Counted from the stretch's first letter, positions 1 through 8,003 are shown. The stretch is DNA of 64,000 nucleotides from DASXZH01 sp036502005 (GCA_036502005.1 DASXZH010000083.1:1-64000), one strand, 5' to 3'. Notes: generated by a model not told the origin, from the letters alone. Translations and numbers: made by a program.

Positions 1-133
1 AACGTAGACCCAAATCAGAAAGGAAAGCTCACCGGAAGCACGTCTTCTCCGATCTCCGTTCTAACTTCTACATTCTAAGTTCTCCCCTACCAATAATCGG
101 CAAGCTTCCGCGTAAGTACTGATTTTTTAAAAA

Positions 134-883
134 TTAATCCGTTGGCAGCATTTCGGGCTGTAAACCCACATCACAACGATAGCGAACCTCAAGCCCTTTG
201 TTTCCCGTTCGCTTAACAACAACCAAGAAGGCAAGCAGAGTCCATTCACGAAGGTTGTAGGTGCTGATGCCCTTGTTTACAGGTTCCAGAACCCACTCCT
301 CGTCACGGTATCGGCAAGTCTTGACTGTCTTCTTGCCCTCTGGATTCTGAGCCAGCACAATCACGTTATCCCTCGGTTGAGTGGAGGGGTGGAAGATGGC
401 CATATCGCCGCTGCGAAGGGCGGGCGACATGGAATCTCCCGAAATCCGACGCGCGAAGCGGCGCAGATCGTAGATGTCGCGTTCGACTTCGATCCATTCC
501 GGGTCGGCGTCCGATTCATCCCATTCTCCGGCTGGCACATCTCCATAGAGAGCGAGAAGGAGTGGTTCGCCGGTCAAAGAAAGCTCGTTGTTCTCGATCG
601 GTTCCAGAATAACGCCCTCGTCACCATACCGCTGATTGGCATTGCCTGCTTGGACCAAGGGGTGGTTCGGTGGGAAGTTATCGGTAGGATCGAGGATGTA
701 GGCGGCAGGAATGCCATATTTTCGATTCATGGCCGCCAGGTAGTCCGGGCTTGGCTTCGCGCGGTCGCGCTCATAGGTTGAAGTTCGGCCCTCCGGAAAG
801 CCGAGGGCCTTGTCCATATCGCTCTGGTTCACGTCGCCGGAGAGCAGCTTTCTAACCCGCCTTATCTTTTCGCCGGTAGTCAC
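134..883 (-). CDS. XRE-family repressor with S24/LexA-type autoprotease domain
   Basis: Predicted self-cleaving transcriptional repressor of 249 aa. Residues 1-65 form a Cro/C1-type helix-turn-helix. A variable linker follows, then a C-terminal peptidase S24 domain with GDSM (Ser151) and a candidate general-base Lys188. An Ala118-Gly119 pair lies 32-33 residues before Ser151, and Ser-Lys spacing is 37, matching the geometry of LexA (Ala84-Gly85, Ser119, Lys156). It is therefore probably RecA-responsive. The start is GTG, preceded by TAAAAT 7 nt upstream. It is divergent from a small HTH gene, with a 75-bp AT-rich gap that probably holds the operators, as in phage or mobile-element control regions. 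The target genes are not known; it could equally be a genomic LexA-like regulator. Confidence 0.85.
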   Translation of the reverse strand: MTTGEKIRRVRKLLSGDVNQSDMDKALGFPEGRTSTYERDRAKPSPDYLAAMNRKYGIPAAYILDPTDNFPPNHPLVQAGNANQRYGDEGVILEPIENNELSLTGEPLLLALYGDVPAGEWDESDADPEWIEVERDIYDLRRFARRISGDSMSPALRSGDMAIFHPSTQPRDNVIVLAQNPEGKKTVKTCRYRDEEWVLEPVNKGISTYNLREWTLLAFLVVVKRTGNKGLEVRYRCDVGLQPEMLPTD

Positions 884-890
884 ATTTATT

Positions 891-896
891 ATTTTA
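891..896 (-). promoter_or_regulatory. -10 hexamer TAAAAT 7 nt before the GTG start of the S24 repressor
   Basis: The hexamer fits the TANNNT pattern seen before many genes here. The spacing would place transcription start at or next to the start codon, so the mRNA may be leaderless. Inferred from sequence and spacing only. Confidence 0.4.
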
Positions 897-925
897 CATA
901 CCTTTTTTTGGTAACTCTATTCCAT
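897..925. promoter_or_regulatory. Candidate operator in the divergent gap
   Basis: The AT-rich gap between the S24 repressor and the small HTH gene contains TACC-T7-GGTA, a short inverted repeat. A related TACCAAAAATGG lies about 70 bp further right, inside the start of the HTH gene. Repressors of this type usually bind inverted repeats in such gaps. The repeat is weak and this is an inference. Confidence 0.25.
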
Positions 926-958
926 TTATCGGAAATATGTTGTATCTTATTAGTTAAT

Positions 959-1153
959 ATGACTATACATTTGTCTACCAAAAATGGGAAGCTCAGACCA
1001 TCGAAGTTTAAGCATTTCGTAGTCGACGTGCTATCCGGAATGAATGATCGGGAGTTGGCCGAGAAGTACGGGCTGCGTGAGCGAACGGCCAACAACTGGC
1101 GGCACAGGGCTCTGCGCTTCGCAGAGGAGAACCCGCACCTGGTGGGAGGCTAG
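959..1153 (+). CDS. Small helix-turn-helix protein
   Basis: A 64-aa basic protein. The segment at residues 20-50 (VLSGMNDRELAEKYGLRER) reads as a helix-turn-helix of the kind that couples an ELAEKYG-like first helix to a recognition helix. ATG 959 is preferred over a longer frame from 908 because it keeps the HTH and lies outside the presumed operator. It is transcribed away from the S24 repressor, a Cro/CI-like arrangement. The next small gene starts 2 bp after its stop, so the two are probably co-transcribed. The family was not recognised. Confidence 0.6.
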   Translation: MTIHLSTKNGKLRPSKFKHFVVDVLSGMNDRELAEKYGLRERTANNWRHRALRFAEENPHLVGG

Positions 1154-1155
1154 CG

Positions 1156-1353
1156 ATGAGCTTTCCAAGCTTCGAGCCAGAAGAACCCTTCATCCCCGGC
1201 GATGAACAACCCGCTCTTTTCGAACTCGATTGGGAAATCGAGGCGCTCTCTCAGCCGGATTCTGACAAGCCGTGGTTCTGGTTCCCGTCGGCTGAAGAGG
1301 AACCAGCGGACGCCGACCAGTTGGACCTGGGAATGGAGGATCCTGCCGGATAG
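1156..1353 (+). CDS. Small acidic protein of unknown function
   Basis: A 65-aa protein rich in Glu, Asp and Pro, with a WFWF patch near residue 40 and no recognisable domain. It starts 2 bp after the stop of the small HTH gene, so translational coupling is likely. Small acidic proteins in phage-like control regions can be anti-repressors or DNA mimics, but nothing in the sequence proves this. Confidence 0.45.
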   Translation: MSFPSFEPEEPFIPGDEQPALFELDWEIEALSQPDSDKPWFWFPSAEEEPADADQLDLGMEDPAG

Positions 1354-1368
1354 GGTTCTGGGTTTCTC

Positions 1369-1410
1369 GATTCGACTACCGGCCTTCGACCTTCGACCTT
1401 CGACTATTAC
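1369..1410. repeat. Short-period repeat, TTCGACCTTCGAC type
   Basis: Repeats of TTCGACC/TTCGACT units. The reverse complement (GTCGAAGGTCGAA) recurs at 20158-20190 and 22079-22150, always between genes. Confidence 0.7.
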
Positions 1411-1422
1411 CCATCACCCCAA

Positions 1423-1839
1423 ATGAAAGACCCCGTCAGCAAAGCCATCAGATCATTCCTCATCGTAATGGACGAGGACCCCAGCGAACCAACCCTCGAC
1501 ACACGCGCTCTCCTATCCGAGGAAACGCGCTTAAACCTGGAGCATTGGGAACGCCTTCCCCCAAAGGAGCAAAGGCGTCTCCTGAAGCTAAGGAGATACG
1601 AAACCGAACCTGGGTTAAACATCCCAGCAAGGGTCGAGGAGCTATGGAACAAAGGCCAGACCGTGAACACGATCTCCGCCTACATGTCGCACAAAGGGGT
1701 CCAGATCACCTTTCATGAGATTCGCACGATCCTTATCGGAAAAGGCTATTCCATCCCCATAGAACAAATGGGTGAGGATGCCCAAACTGACATGCCGAGT
1801 ACGTGCACTTCGCGCACCCCGCGTGACATTGCCTTGTAA
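1423..1839 (+). CDS. Conserved-looking hypothetical protein, possible HTH
   Basis: A 138-aa protein with no recognised family. Residues 45-65 are highly charged (PPKEQRRLLKLRRYE). Residues 75-110 (PARVEELWNKGQTVNTISAY onward) resemble a winged or helix-turn-helix segment of the kind in which a wild-card helix is followed by a Thr/Ser-rich turn. No clear Shine-Dalgarno site precedes ATG 1423; an internal ATG at 1468 is the alternative. It follows the small acidic gene after a 70-bp gap holding a short-period repeat, so it may be the last gene of the S24-linked module. Confidence 0.5.
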   Translation: MKDPVSKAIRSFLIVMDEDPSEPTLDTRALLSEETRLNLEHWERLPPKEQRRLLKLRRYETEPGLNIPARVEELWNKGQTVNTISAYMSHKGVQITFHEIRTILIGKGYSIPIEQMGEDAQTDMPSTCTSRTPRDIAL

Positions 1840-1854
1840 AGCTAACCAGTGAAT

Positions 1855-1925
1855 TTCGCGCGAAAAACGCGGAGATGCGGAGAACGCGGTTTTTATTTTG
1901 CGCTCTTCGCTTCTTCGCGTACTAC
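1855..1925. repeat. GCGGAGATGCGGAGAACGCGG-type dispersed repeat
   Basis: A near-periodic run of CGCGGAGA units, followed by its approximate inverse (GCGCTCTTCGCTTCTTCGCG). The same family occurs at about 3798-3830, 25028-25060, 31505-32045, 44073-44110 and 56835-57000. Confidence 0.65.
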
Positions 1926-2028
1926 CGCGTGAAATTACCGGTCACCACTAGGTTAGAAGTTTTGCGCCCATCAAGAACCAACGCCCCTCTCAGGCCGGAT
2001 GGGCCATTGTCAGCGGGCCGCGAGCCTC

Positions 2029-2598
2029 CTAAACAAAGGTCTTTAGACGACGTTCGATTTCCTCCATCGGGAAGCCAATAACGTTTGTGAGCGAGCCATC
2101 AACGACGCTTACAAATCCTGATGCCCCTCCTTGGATCGCATAAGCGCCGGCTTTATCCATGGGCTCTCCGCCTGCCACATATTCGCCAATCTCAGCTTCG
2201 GAAAGCTGCCTAAAAGAGACATGCGTCTTCGCACTAAAAACCAAGACCTTTTCCTCCAGCACAAAACAGATTCCCGTCACCACCTCGTGAGTTTTGCCTG
2301 AAAGCAGACTCAACATTCTGAATGCATCGGCCGCATCAGTCGGTTTGGCCAACTGAATATCGCCCAAGGCAACCACTGTATCCGCGCCGATCACCACCGA
2401 ATCCAGCCGAATCGAGGCGACTTTCATGGCCTTCTCCCGAGCGAGTGCTTCCGCCGTTTCGACGGGGTCTTTAGTTACAAACGCCTCTTCGTCCAAATCG
2501 GCGGGAAGCACCTCGAAATCCGGAACCAGCGTCCGCAAAAGAGCGATCCGGCGCGGCGAAGCGCTCGCCAAAACAACCGGATAGGGCAAACCGAGCAT
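2029..2598 (-). CDS. maf: Maf-like nucleoside triphosphate pyrophosphatase
   Basis: A 189-aa cytosolic protein, the usual Maf length. The family hydrolyses non-canonical or excess dTTP/UTP-type nucleotides to monophosphate and pyrophosphate and can slow septation. The signature SASPRR is at residues 12-17 near the N-terminus, and GADTVV is at residues 71-76. The C-terminal KAGAYAIQG and DGSLTNVIGFP blocks are typical. TAGAGT ends exactly 6 nt before the ATG, so the mRNA may be leaderless. It is divergent from the aminotransferase gene. Which Maf subfamily (YhdE- or YceF-like) cannot be told by eye. Confidence 0.92.
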   Translation of the reverse strand: MLGLPYPVVLASASPRRIALLRTLVPDFEVLPADLDEEAFVTKDPVETAEALAREKAMKVASIRLDSVVIGADTVVALGDIQLAKPTDAADAFRMLSLLSGKTHEVVTGICFVLEEKVLVFSAKTHVSFRQLSEAEIGEYVAGGEPMDKAGAYAIQGGASGFVSVVDGSLTNVIGFPMEEIERRLKTFV

Positions 2599-2604
2599 GC
2601 TCGA

Positions 2605-2610
2605 ACTCTA
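2605..2610 (-). promoter_or_regulatory. -10 hexamer TAGAGT 6 nt before maf
   Basis: TANNNT hexamer with exactly 6 nt to the ATG, part of the recurring leaderless pattern. No Shine-Dalgarno sequence is present in the gap. Confidence 0.4.
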
Positions 2611-2664
2611 CCGCAAAGCATGGGGGGCAAGGATGCGGTCAAAATAGTGGGTGGACACCCAACA

Positions 2665-3759
2665 ATGAGAGTTCCCTTTTACGATATTAAGGCGCAATAC
2701 GACGAACTGCAAGCGCCTCTCGACGCCATCACTCACGAAGTTCTTTCCACAGGCGCTTACGTGATGGGCAAAAACCATCGCGGCCTAGAAGAAGAGATCG
2801 CCGCGCTCCATGGCTGCAAGCATGGCATCGGCGTGAACAGCGGCACCGATGCGCTGCGCATCCTTCTCGACGCGGCCGGGATCGGCCGGGGCGACGAGGT
2901 CATCACCACCGGATTTACCTTTGTTGCTAGCGTCGAAGTAATTGTCCAAACCGGGGCAACGCCCGTTTTGGTAGATATAGATCGGGACACCTTCCAAATC
3001 AATCCGGCCTTGATTGAGGCTGCGATTACGCCCCGCACGAAAGCGATTATGCCCATCCACCTGTTTGGCCAACTCGCGCCGATCAATGAGATCAAGAAGA
3101 TCGCTGACAAGCACGGGCTTGTTATCATTGAGGACGCCGCGCAGGCATTGGCCAGCCACAACAACGGGGTTTACGCGGGCAACTTTGGCATCGGAGCGGG
3201 ATTCAGTTTTTACGTGACCAAGAACCTTGGCGCCGCCGGCGATGGCGGCATGATCCTTACCAACGACGATGCGATTGCCGAGGCATGCCGTTCCATTAGG
3301 GTTCACGGTATGGGCCGCGAACGATATTATTACGACCACGTCGGCTACACAAGCCGCTTAGATGAGATCCAAGCCGCGGTGTTGCGGGTGAAGCTGACCA
3401 AGCTAGCCGAGTGGAACGACCGTCGCAAGAAGATCGCCAATCTCTATTTCACGGTTCTGGACGGCTCGGATATTCGCCTGCCTATCACGCTTGCCGGCAA
3501 CAACCACACGTTCCACCAGTTTTCGGTTCTGGCCCCCCATCGCGATGAACTGCAAGCGCATTTAAAGGCAGAAAACGTGGACAGCATGATTTACTATCCG
3601 GTGCCTTTGCACTTCCATGAACCCTACGCTCATTTAGCGAAACGAGGCAGTTTACCGGTGACGGAAGCAGTTTCAAACGATGTTCTGAGCCTTCCAATCC
3701 ATCCCCACCTGAGCGAAGATCAGGCTCAATTCGCGGCCGAGCAGGTGAAGGGCGTTTGA
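2665..3759 (+). CDS. DegT/DnrJ/EryC1/StrS-family PLP-dependent aminotransferase
   Basis: A 364-aa sugar aminotransferase-like enzyme (fold type I). Such enzymes transfer an amino group, usually from glutamate, to a keto-sugar nucleotide used in surface polysaccharide synthesis. Seen in the sequence: NSGTDAL near residue 60, EDAAQA near 157, and the PLP lysine in YVTKNLGAAGDGG (Lys186). The C-terminal half (SRLDEIQAAVL) is typical. ATG 2665 (MRVPFYDI) is chosen because family members begin just there; an upstream in-frame ATG at 2620 would add 15 atypical residues. It is isolated from other sugar genes, so the substrate is unknown. Confidence 0.9.
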   Translation: MRVPFYDIKAQYDELQAPLDAITHEVLSTGAYVMGKNHRGLEEEIAALHGCKHGIGVNSGTDALRILLDAAGIGRGDEVITTGFTFVASVEVIVQTGATPVLVDIDRDTFQINPALIEAAITPRTKAIMPIHLFGQLAPINEIKKIADKHGLVIIEDAAQALASHNNGVYAGNFGIGAGFSFYVTKNLGAAGDGGMILTNDDAIAEACRSIRVHGMGRERYYYDHVGYTSRLDEIQAAVLRVKLTKLAEWNDRRKKIANLYFTVLDGSDIRLPITLAGNNHTFHQFSVLAPHRDELQAHLKAENVDSMIYYPVPLHFHEPYAHLAKRGSLPVTEAVSNDVLSLPIHPHLSEDQAQFAAEQVKGV

Positions 3760-3764
3760 GAAAG

Positions 3765-3893
3765 TCGTGACGTGTAACGTGTGACGCGGTTTTAAGGGAA
3801 TTTCACGCGGAGGGACGCGGAGGAACGAAGTGCGCCGGAGCGAGAGGCGGGTGGAAGCGCCCAAACCATGTCACTCGTCACCCGTCACGCGGT
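3765..3893. repeat. Composite short-period repeats (GTGACGTGTAACGTGTGACGCGG type)
   Basis: GTGACGTGTAACGTGTGACG at the left is answered by GTCACTCGTCACCCGTCACG at the right, an inverted pair. Between them is a TTTCACGCGGAGGGACGCGG unit of the dispersed GCGGAG family. No gene was seen here. Confidence 0.55.
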
Positions 3894-4933
3894 TATTCCA
3901 CCCAATCGGCCACAAAGATATTCGTCTCGTGAGGAGCGGAGCCGTACCGGTTCGAAGCCCAAACGACCTTCTTTCCATCCGGCGTGAACATCGGAAAGCC
4001 ATCAAAGCCGGGCGCGTTGGTAACCCGCTCCAAATGCTTGCCATCTAGATCACAGGTGAAAAGATCAAATTCCCGCCCCTTCGGGTCGCCGTAGTTGGAA
4101 CTGAAGATGATCTTCTTGTCATCAGGAAACATGAACGGAGCAAAGGAAGCGCAACCAAGGCGGGTGATCTGTTTAAAATGTTTCCCCTCCGGATCCATCA
4201 TGCAAATCTCGAGTTTGGTGGGCCTCACTAGGTCGTGGCGTAGTAACTCCTTGTAGTCGTCACCGGCTTTTTGGGAGTCGATCGTATCTCGGCGATAGAT
4301 TATCCACTTGCTATCCCAGCTCACGAATGGCCCTCCGTCGTAGCCAAAATGGTGGGTTAACCTCTTCAGGTGTGTGCCATCTAAGTCAGAACGATAAATC
4401 TCCAGATCTCCCTCGTAGTCGCTTGTGAAGGTCATGTATTTGCCGTTGGGGGCAATCGTCGTTTCCGCCACGTAGCGGCCCAGGTCCACCAAAGGTTTAA
4501 GGTTGCTGCCATCCAAATTGGCTTTGTACATCACAAAGTTGGGATTCACCATCCACACATAGCCTTTGCTCATGTCGGCTGGTGGCTGGGCACCTGGAGC
4601 TTTCACATGGGTGCTGCTGAACACAATGCCGCTCATGTCCGGCAAGTAGTAGCTGCAGGTGCAGCGGCCAAGGCCCGTGCTCACCAAATGCTTGTCGCTT
4701 CCGTCGCCGTTCATGGTGAAGATCTGTTCGTCGGGGTATTCGGGCTGCTTAGTCTGAAAGATGAGTTTCTTTCCATCTGGGCTCCAATATGCTTCCGCGT
4801 TCTGGCCGCCAAAGGTGAGTTGGCGCACATTTCGCAAATGTTTTTCGCCTAGAAAATCGGTTGCCGCCCTGGAGTCGGGCCAGGTGGACATGGCTCCTTG
4901 GTGAATAAAAAGAATGGACAGGGCAAGTAACAT
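3893..4933 (-). CDS. Secreted TolB-like PD40 beta-propeller protein
   Basis: A 346-aa protein that starts with a short hydrophobic signal (MLLALSILFIHQGA). Five to six PD40/TolB-like blades follow, with repeats such as AYWSPDGKKLIFQT, PMFTPDGKKVVWASN, LDGTHLKRLTHH and DGKHLERVTN. It is probably a periplasmic or exported propeller for protein contacts. Unlike TolB it lacks the N-terminal alpha/beta domain, and no pal or tolQRA genes are near. A TATTAT hexamer lies exactly 6 nt before the ATG. The precise role is unknown. Confidence 0.75.
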   Translation of the reverse strand: MLLALSILFIHQGAMSTWPDSRAATDFLGEKHLRNVRQLTFGGQNAEAYWSPDGKKLIFQTKQPEYPDEQIFTMNGDGSDKHLVSTGLGRCTCSYYLPDMSGIVFSSTHVKAPGAQPPADMSKGYVWMVNPNFVMYKANLDGSNLKPLVDLGRYVAETTIAPNGKYMTFTSDYEGDLEIYRSDLDGTHLKRLTHHFGYDGGPFVSWDSKWIIYRRDTIDSQKAGDDYKELLRHDLVRPTKLEICMMDPEGKHFKQITRLGCASFAPFMFPDDKKIIFSSNYGDPKGREFDLFTCDLDGKHLERVTNAPGFDGFPMFTPDGKKVVWASNRYGSAPHETNIFVADWVE

Positions 4934-4939
4934 TTATCG

Positions 4940-4945
4940 ATAATA
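4940..4945 (-). promoter_or_regulatory. -10 hexamer TATTAT 6 nt before the PD40 gene
   Basis: TATTAT-CGATAA-ATG: a near-consensus -10 with a 6-nt spacer to the start codon and no ribosome-binding site. It predicts a leaderless transcript. Confidence 0.45.
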
Positions 4946-4976
4946 CCGGGAGACCATTGGGGAGTAAAAAGGAAGC

Positions 4977-5045
4977 TGTAAACGGTGGGGGTGTGGGTTG
5001 CTTGGCGCCAAGTCGGACCGTTTACTGTTTACCGTTACTGACTTG
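4977..5045. repeat. GTAAACGG / CCGTTTACTGTTTACCG inverted short-period repeat
   Basis: GCTGTAAACGG at the left and CCGTTTACTGTTTACCG at the right flank a repeated CTTGGCGC. The same GTAAACAG family recurs at 35561-35592, 35635-35661 and 40208-40222. Confidence 0.5.
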
Positions 5046-5097
5046 GCGCAAGGAACCGATCGTTTCCCCTCGGAGTCCAATTCCTTGGGAGACAACC

Positions 5098-5277
5098 ATG
5101 GATAAAAATAGAGTTAAAGGGACTGCCAAAAAGGCAGAAGGAAAGGTTCAGGAAGCGGCCGGCAAGGTAACAGGCTCAAACAAGGAGCAGATTGCAGGCA
5201 AGGCAAAGCAGGTTCAGGGCGAAGCCCAGAAGAAGATCGGCCAAGCGGCGGACGCAATTCGAAAGGCAACCAAGTAA
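5098..5277 (+). CDS. CsbD-family stress-response protein
   Basis: A 59-aa hydrophilic protein beginning MDKNRVKGTAKKAEGKVQEA. This is the CsbD pattern of Lys/Gly/Ala/Gln-rich repeats (KGTAKKAEGKVQEAAGKVTG, then GKAKQVQGEAQKKIGQA). Family members are small, largely disordered general-stress proteins of uncertain molecular role. ATG 5098 is chosen because it lies directly after GGGAGAC and opens the family consensus; the frame extends further upstream without homology. A strong terminator follows, so it is monocistronic. Confidence 0.9.
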   Translation: MDKNRVKGTAKKAEGKVQEAAGKVTGSNKEQIAGKAKQVQGEAQKKIGQAADAIRKATK

Positions 5278-5299
5278 CTTTCATTCCTAATCGCTAAAG

Positions 5300-5329
5300 C
5301 ACTCCACCGACGAAGGTGGGGTGTTTTTT
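5300..5329 (+). terminator. Rho-independent terminator after csbD-like gene
   Basis: Stem CACTCCACC / GGTGGGGTG (one G-T pair) with loop GACGAA, followed by a run of T. Confidence 0.9.
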
Positions 5330-5340
5330 ATTGGGTTCGG

Positions 5341-5346
5341 TAACAT
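5341..5346 (+). promoter_or_regulatory. -10 hexamer TAACAT 6 nt before the GNAT gene
   Basis: It lies between the upstream terminator and the start codon, with 6 nt to the ATG and no ribosome-binding site. This is the leaderless pattern. Confidence 0.4.
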
Positions 5347-5352
5347 GCGTGG

Positions 5353-5928
5353 ATGTCCGAATTCTTCTTCGCGCCCGAATGCTACGATGCGGGTGACTTC
5401 GTTATCCGGTGCTATCAGCGCGGAGATGGCGCTGCCATGCAGCGTACGGTCATAGACTCCTATGACCACCTCAAGACATGGATGCAGTGGGCGAATCAAG
5501 ATCAAACGGTAGAAGAATCTGAAGCCAATGCACGCCGTTTCATGGGCAGCTATTTAAGAAACGAAGACTACACCCTAGGCATTTGGATGGGCAACGAAAT
5601 GGTAGGAGGTACGGGTTTCCACCGGCGATGGGGATTGCCCGAGTGGAATATCGCGGAAATCGGGATGTGGATTGCCGGCAAAATGGCAGGTAAAGGCTTT
5701 GGCACCCGCGTTTTGGCAGCCATGCTTGATTGGGGTTTTACGGAATGGCCCTGGGAGCGTATTGTTTGGAGATGCGACACCCGTAACAGCGGCAGCAGCC
5801 GGGTGGCCGAAAAGAACGGCCTTACGCGCGAAGGCACTTTTAGGTCGGATTGTATCGCCGTTGACGGCATGCGCCGCGATACTCATTGTTATGCGATTTT
5901 GAAAGAGGAATGGGAAAGCCGCCCTTGA
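5353..5928 (+). CDS. GNAT-family N-acetyltransferase (RimJ/RimL-like)
   Basis: A 191-aa acetyl-CoA-dependent N-acetyltransferase. The order of elements follows the RimJ/RimL/SpeG group: FVIRCYQRGDGAAM at the first strand, WNIAEIGMWIAGKMAGKGFG containing the acetyl-CoA pyrophosphate loop (GKGFGT, about residues 113-118), RCDTRNSGSSRVAEKNG, and a terminal strand EGTFRSDC. Members acetylate ribosomal protein N-termini, amino acids or antibiotics; the substrate here is unknown. Monocistronic between a terminator and the collagen-like gene. Confidence 0.85.
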   Translation: MSEFFFAPECYDAGDFVIRCYQRGDGAAMQRTVIDSYDHLKTWMQWANQDQTVEESEANARRFMGSYLRNEDYTLGIWMGNEMVGGTGFHRRWGLPEWNIAEIGMWIAGKMAGKGFGTRVLAAMLDWGFTEWPWERIVWRCDTRNSGSSRVAEKNGLTREGTFRSDCIAVDGMRRDTHCYAILKEEWESRP

Positions 5929-6055
5929 ACCTTGTTTAAAATCCGCATCCATCTCACTGCACATGGAAAGACAGTATTTCTACTAGGGCCTATTCTCTAC
6001 TCGTTGGACTTATTATGAGAGTAGCGCCTCGGTAGGGGCGTGGGGAGAAAAAACC

Positions 6056-7204
6056 TTGGTTTCAAGAAATCATAGCCGCATGTTGTTAGCGGCAGGAATA
6101 TTGGTATTGGCAGCGTGCGCGCAAGCCGGCCACAAAAACGATAGTGGCCAACCGGTTAAGAATATAACCGTTGGGAAGGGTCTGCTTGGCGGAGGATCTG
6201 GGCCCAGCGTGTTTATTGGGATCGACTTCAGCAAATTGCCGCAGGGGCCTACCGGACCAGCAGGGCCGCGTGGGCCGGCCGGTCCGGCCGGTCCGGCCGG
6301 ACCGAAAGGAGCGGCGGGGCCTAAAGGAGCAACCGGGGCGGCAGGTCCAGTGGGATCAATCGGCCCAATGGGGGCCACTGGACCTACCGGAGCTACAGGA
6401 GCTTCAGGGCCTGCGGGACCCTCCGGTCCAGCCGGCCCAAAAGGAGCAAGTGGAGCGCCAGGGACTGCCGGTGCGACGGGTGCCACTGGGGCGACCGGAC
6501 CGATTGGTCCTATCGGAGCCACTGGGCCCTCGGGTAGGGTTGGCCCCATTGGGCCAATCGGTGCAACAGGACCAACCGGAGCTACTGGAGCAACAGGCGC
6601 TACTGGAGCGACCGGCGCAACAGGAGCTAAAGGAGCAGTTGGGCCTGTGGGCCCGATTGGAGCTACAGGCGCAACTGGTGCTACAGGCGCAACAGGCGCA
6701 ACGGGTGCAACGGGTGCGACCGGTGACACGGGAGCAACTGGCCTAAGCGGGATCGTAAACATAGCCTATAACGATGGCCCTGCCACCAATCCGCCCACGA
6801 ACGGCTTCAATTATATCGGCCCAACCATAACGGTTACGGTGAACCAAGGCGACTATCTGTTCGTAACATGCCATGCCGGCTTAGGTTCGAATGAAGGCGC
6901 TTCTGGGCTGGACATTGGCCCTGCCCTTAGGGTTCATGGAAGCGGAACGATTATCGGTGTTGGAAATGGGATTTTCAACTTAACGTGCCCCGCCGGCCAA
7001 GAGCAGTCCTTCTCAGTCTCGGGAACTGCGGGTCCGATGACTGCAGGGACCTATGACTTGGGATTAGTCGCCTATGATTCCTCCGGTCAAGGCTTCTGGG
7101 ATCATAACGATTACGCTGGAACCTCGGTCATCGTTGGCCAGCCAAGCGGTGGCGGAGGGCCCACTGCGCCAACTACTCCACGCAGGGGGTTACGGCTTCC
7201 GTAA
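6056..7204 (+). CDS. Collagen-like (Gly-X-Y) lipoprotein
   Basis: A 382-aa exported protein. The N-terminal signal ends in a lipobox (VLAACAQAG), so it is probably lipid-anchored. A short domain with GKGLLGGGSGPSVFIGI precedes about 170 residues of uninterrupted Gly-X-Y (GPAGPAGPAGPKG, then GATGATGATG). A C-terminal globular domain of about 130 residues follows, ending in a Gly/Pro-rich tail. Gly-X-Y stretches form collagen triple helices in bacterial surface and filament proteins. The TTG start is preferred because GGGGAG lies 8 nt upstream; ATG 6080 is the alternative. It shares its N-terminal motif with the giant collagen-like protein at 46936. A frame on the other strand is only a shadow of the repeats. 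Confidence 0.85.
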   Translation: MVSRNHSRMLLAAGILVLAACAQAGHKNDSGQPVKNITVGKGLLGGGSGPSVFIGIDFSKLPQGPTGPAGPRGPAGPAGPAGPKGAAGPKGATGAAGPVGSIGPMGATGPTGATGASGPAGPSGPAGPKGASGAPGTAGATGATGATGPIGPIGATGPSGRVGPIGPIGATGPTGATGATGATGATGATGAKGAVGPVGPIGATGATGATGATGATGATGATGDTGATGLSGIVNIAYNDGPATNPPTNGFNYIGPTITVTVNQGDYLFVTCHAGLGSNEGASGLDIGPALRVHGSGTIIGVGNGIFNLTCPAGQEQSFSVSGTAGPMTAGTYDLGLVAYDSSGQGFWDHNDYAGTSVIVGQPSGGGGPTAPTTPRRGLRLP

Positions 7205-7221
7205 CTTGGGTTGAGCAGTTC

Positions 7222-7255
7222 GCACCCTTCCTTAAAAAAGGAAGGGTGCTTTTTT
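7222..7255 (+). terminator. Rho-independent terminator after the collagen-like gene
   Basis: Stem GCACCCTTCCTT / AAGGAAGGGTGC with a short A loop, followed by six T. Confidence 0.92.
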
Positions 7256-7360
7256 GTGCCGCCGAACCGCGTCCAAGCAGTAGAACATGGTCTCGATTAA
7301 TTGTCGTTTTCGAACAACTGTTATTGTAAGTCGTAGAGAAATCAGTAGGGGCAAGAACAA

Positions 7361-7969
7361 ATGAGCATGACACCAACGACGGAACCGCATGAACGAAGCA
7401 AAAAATCGATGATCTGGGCCATTTTGATGATCGTTCTGGGCCTTGCCGCGATCGCGCTTCCTTGGGCGGCATCCATTGCCGTCGCGGTCTTTGTGGCGTG
7501 GATCCTCATCCTTAGCGGCGTCGTCCACATTGCTGTTGCCTTTTCGAATCGGGCGTTTGCCAGCTTTGCCTGGAAGATTGTCGTCGGCGTGGTCTACGTT
7601 TGCGGGGGCGTTTTCATGCTGATTCGACCCCTGGAGGGCGCAGCCGCTGTAACTCTTTTCATCGCCGTTCTCTTCTTCATGGAAGGGATCTTCGAAATCG
7701 GCGCATATTTCGCCTTGAAGAAAATGGCCAAGTCGGCTTGGCTAATCGTCGATGGCATCTTCTCTATCGTCTTAGGCGCCTTGATCTGGGCGCAATGGCC
7801 GGCAAGCACGGTTTGGGCGATCGGGCTTTTGATTGGGATCAACCTTCTCATGAGCGGCTTTTCACGGCTGTCCCTTTTTCATTGCCCACCAAGCCTGGCG
7901 GCACGGCATCCTGATTCGTTTGAACTTAATATTTCGCCTTGCATGGGCGACCCAGCAAATTTGCTATAA
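7361..7969 (+). CDS. HdeD-family (DUF308) membrane protein
   Basis: A 202-aa integral membrane protein with six predicted helices, alternating WAILMIVLGLAAIALPWAAS-like hairpins and the family features (F)RPxxG (MLIRPLEGAAAV) and FFMEGIFEIGAYF. In E. coli HdeD contributes to acid resistance at high cell density; elsewhere the role is general or unknown. The last 30 residues after SGFSRL diverge from the usual short tail, so a late frameshift is possible but not shown. Confidence 0.82.
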   Translation: MSMTPTTEPHERSKKSMIWAILMIVLGLAAIALPWAASIAVAVFVAWILILSGVVHIAVAFSNRAFASFAWKIVVGVVYVCGGVFMLIRPLEGAAAVTLFIAVLFFMEGIFEIGAYFALKKMAKSAWLIVDGIFSIVLGALIWAQWPASTVWAIGLLIGINLLMSGFSRLSLFHCPPSLAARHPDSFELNISPCMGDPANLL

Positions 7970-8003
7970 AGTGTTCTCACTAGGAACATAGCGTACGTGC
8001 GTT

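Noticed and set aside
1..78. Possible C-terminal tail of a gene entering from the left (NVDPNQKGKLTGSTSS...)
   Set aside because: Only 25 codons, without homology; the end lies in a TTCTAACTTCTACATTCTAAG short-period repeat. It cannot be told from chance.
6070..6762. Long minus-strand frame of Pro/Ala/Val repeats opposite the collagen-like gene
   Set aside because: It is the antisense image of GAT/GPT/GPI codons; the plus-strand frame has a signal peptide, lipobox and ribosome-binding site.
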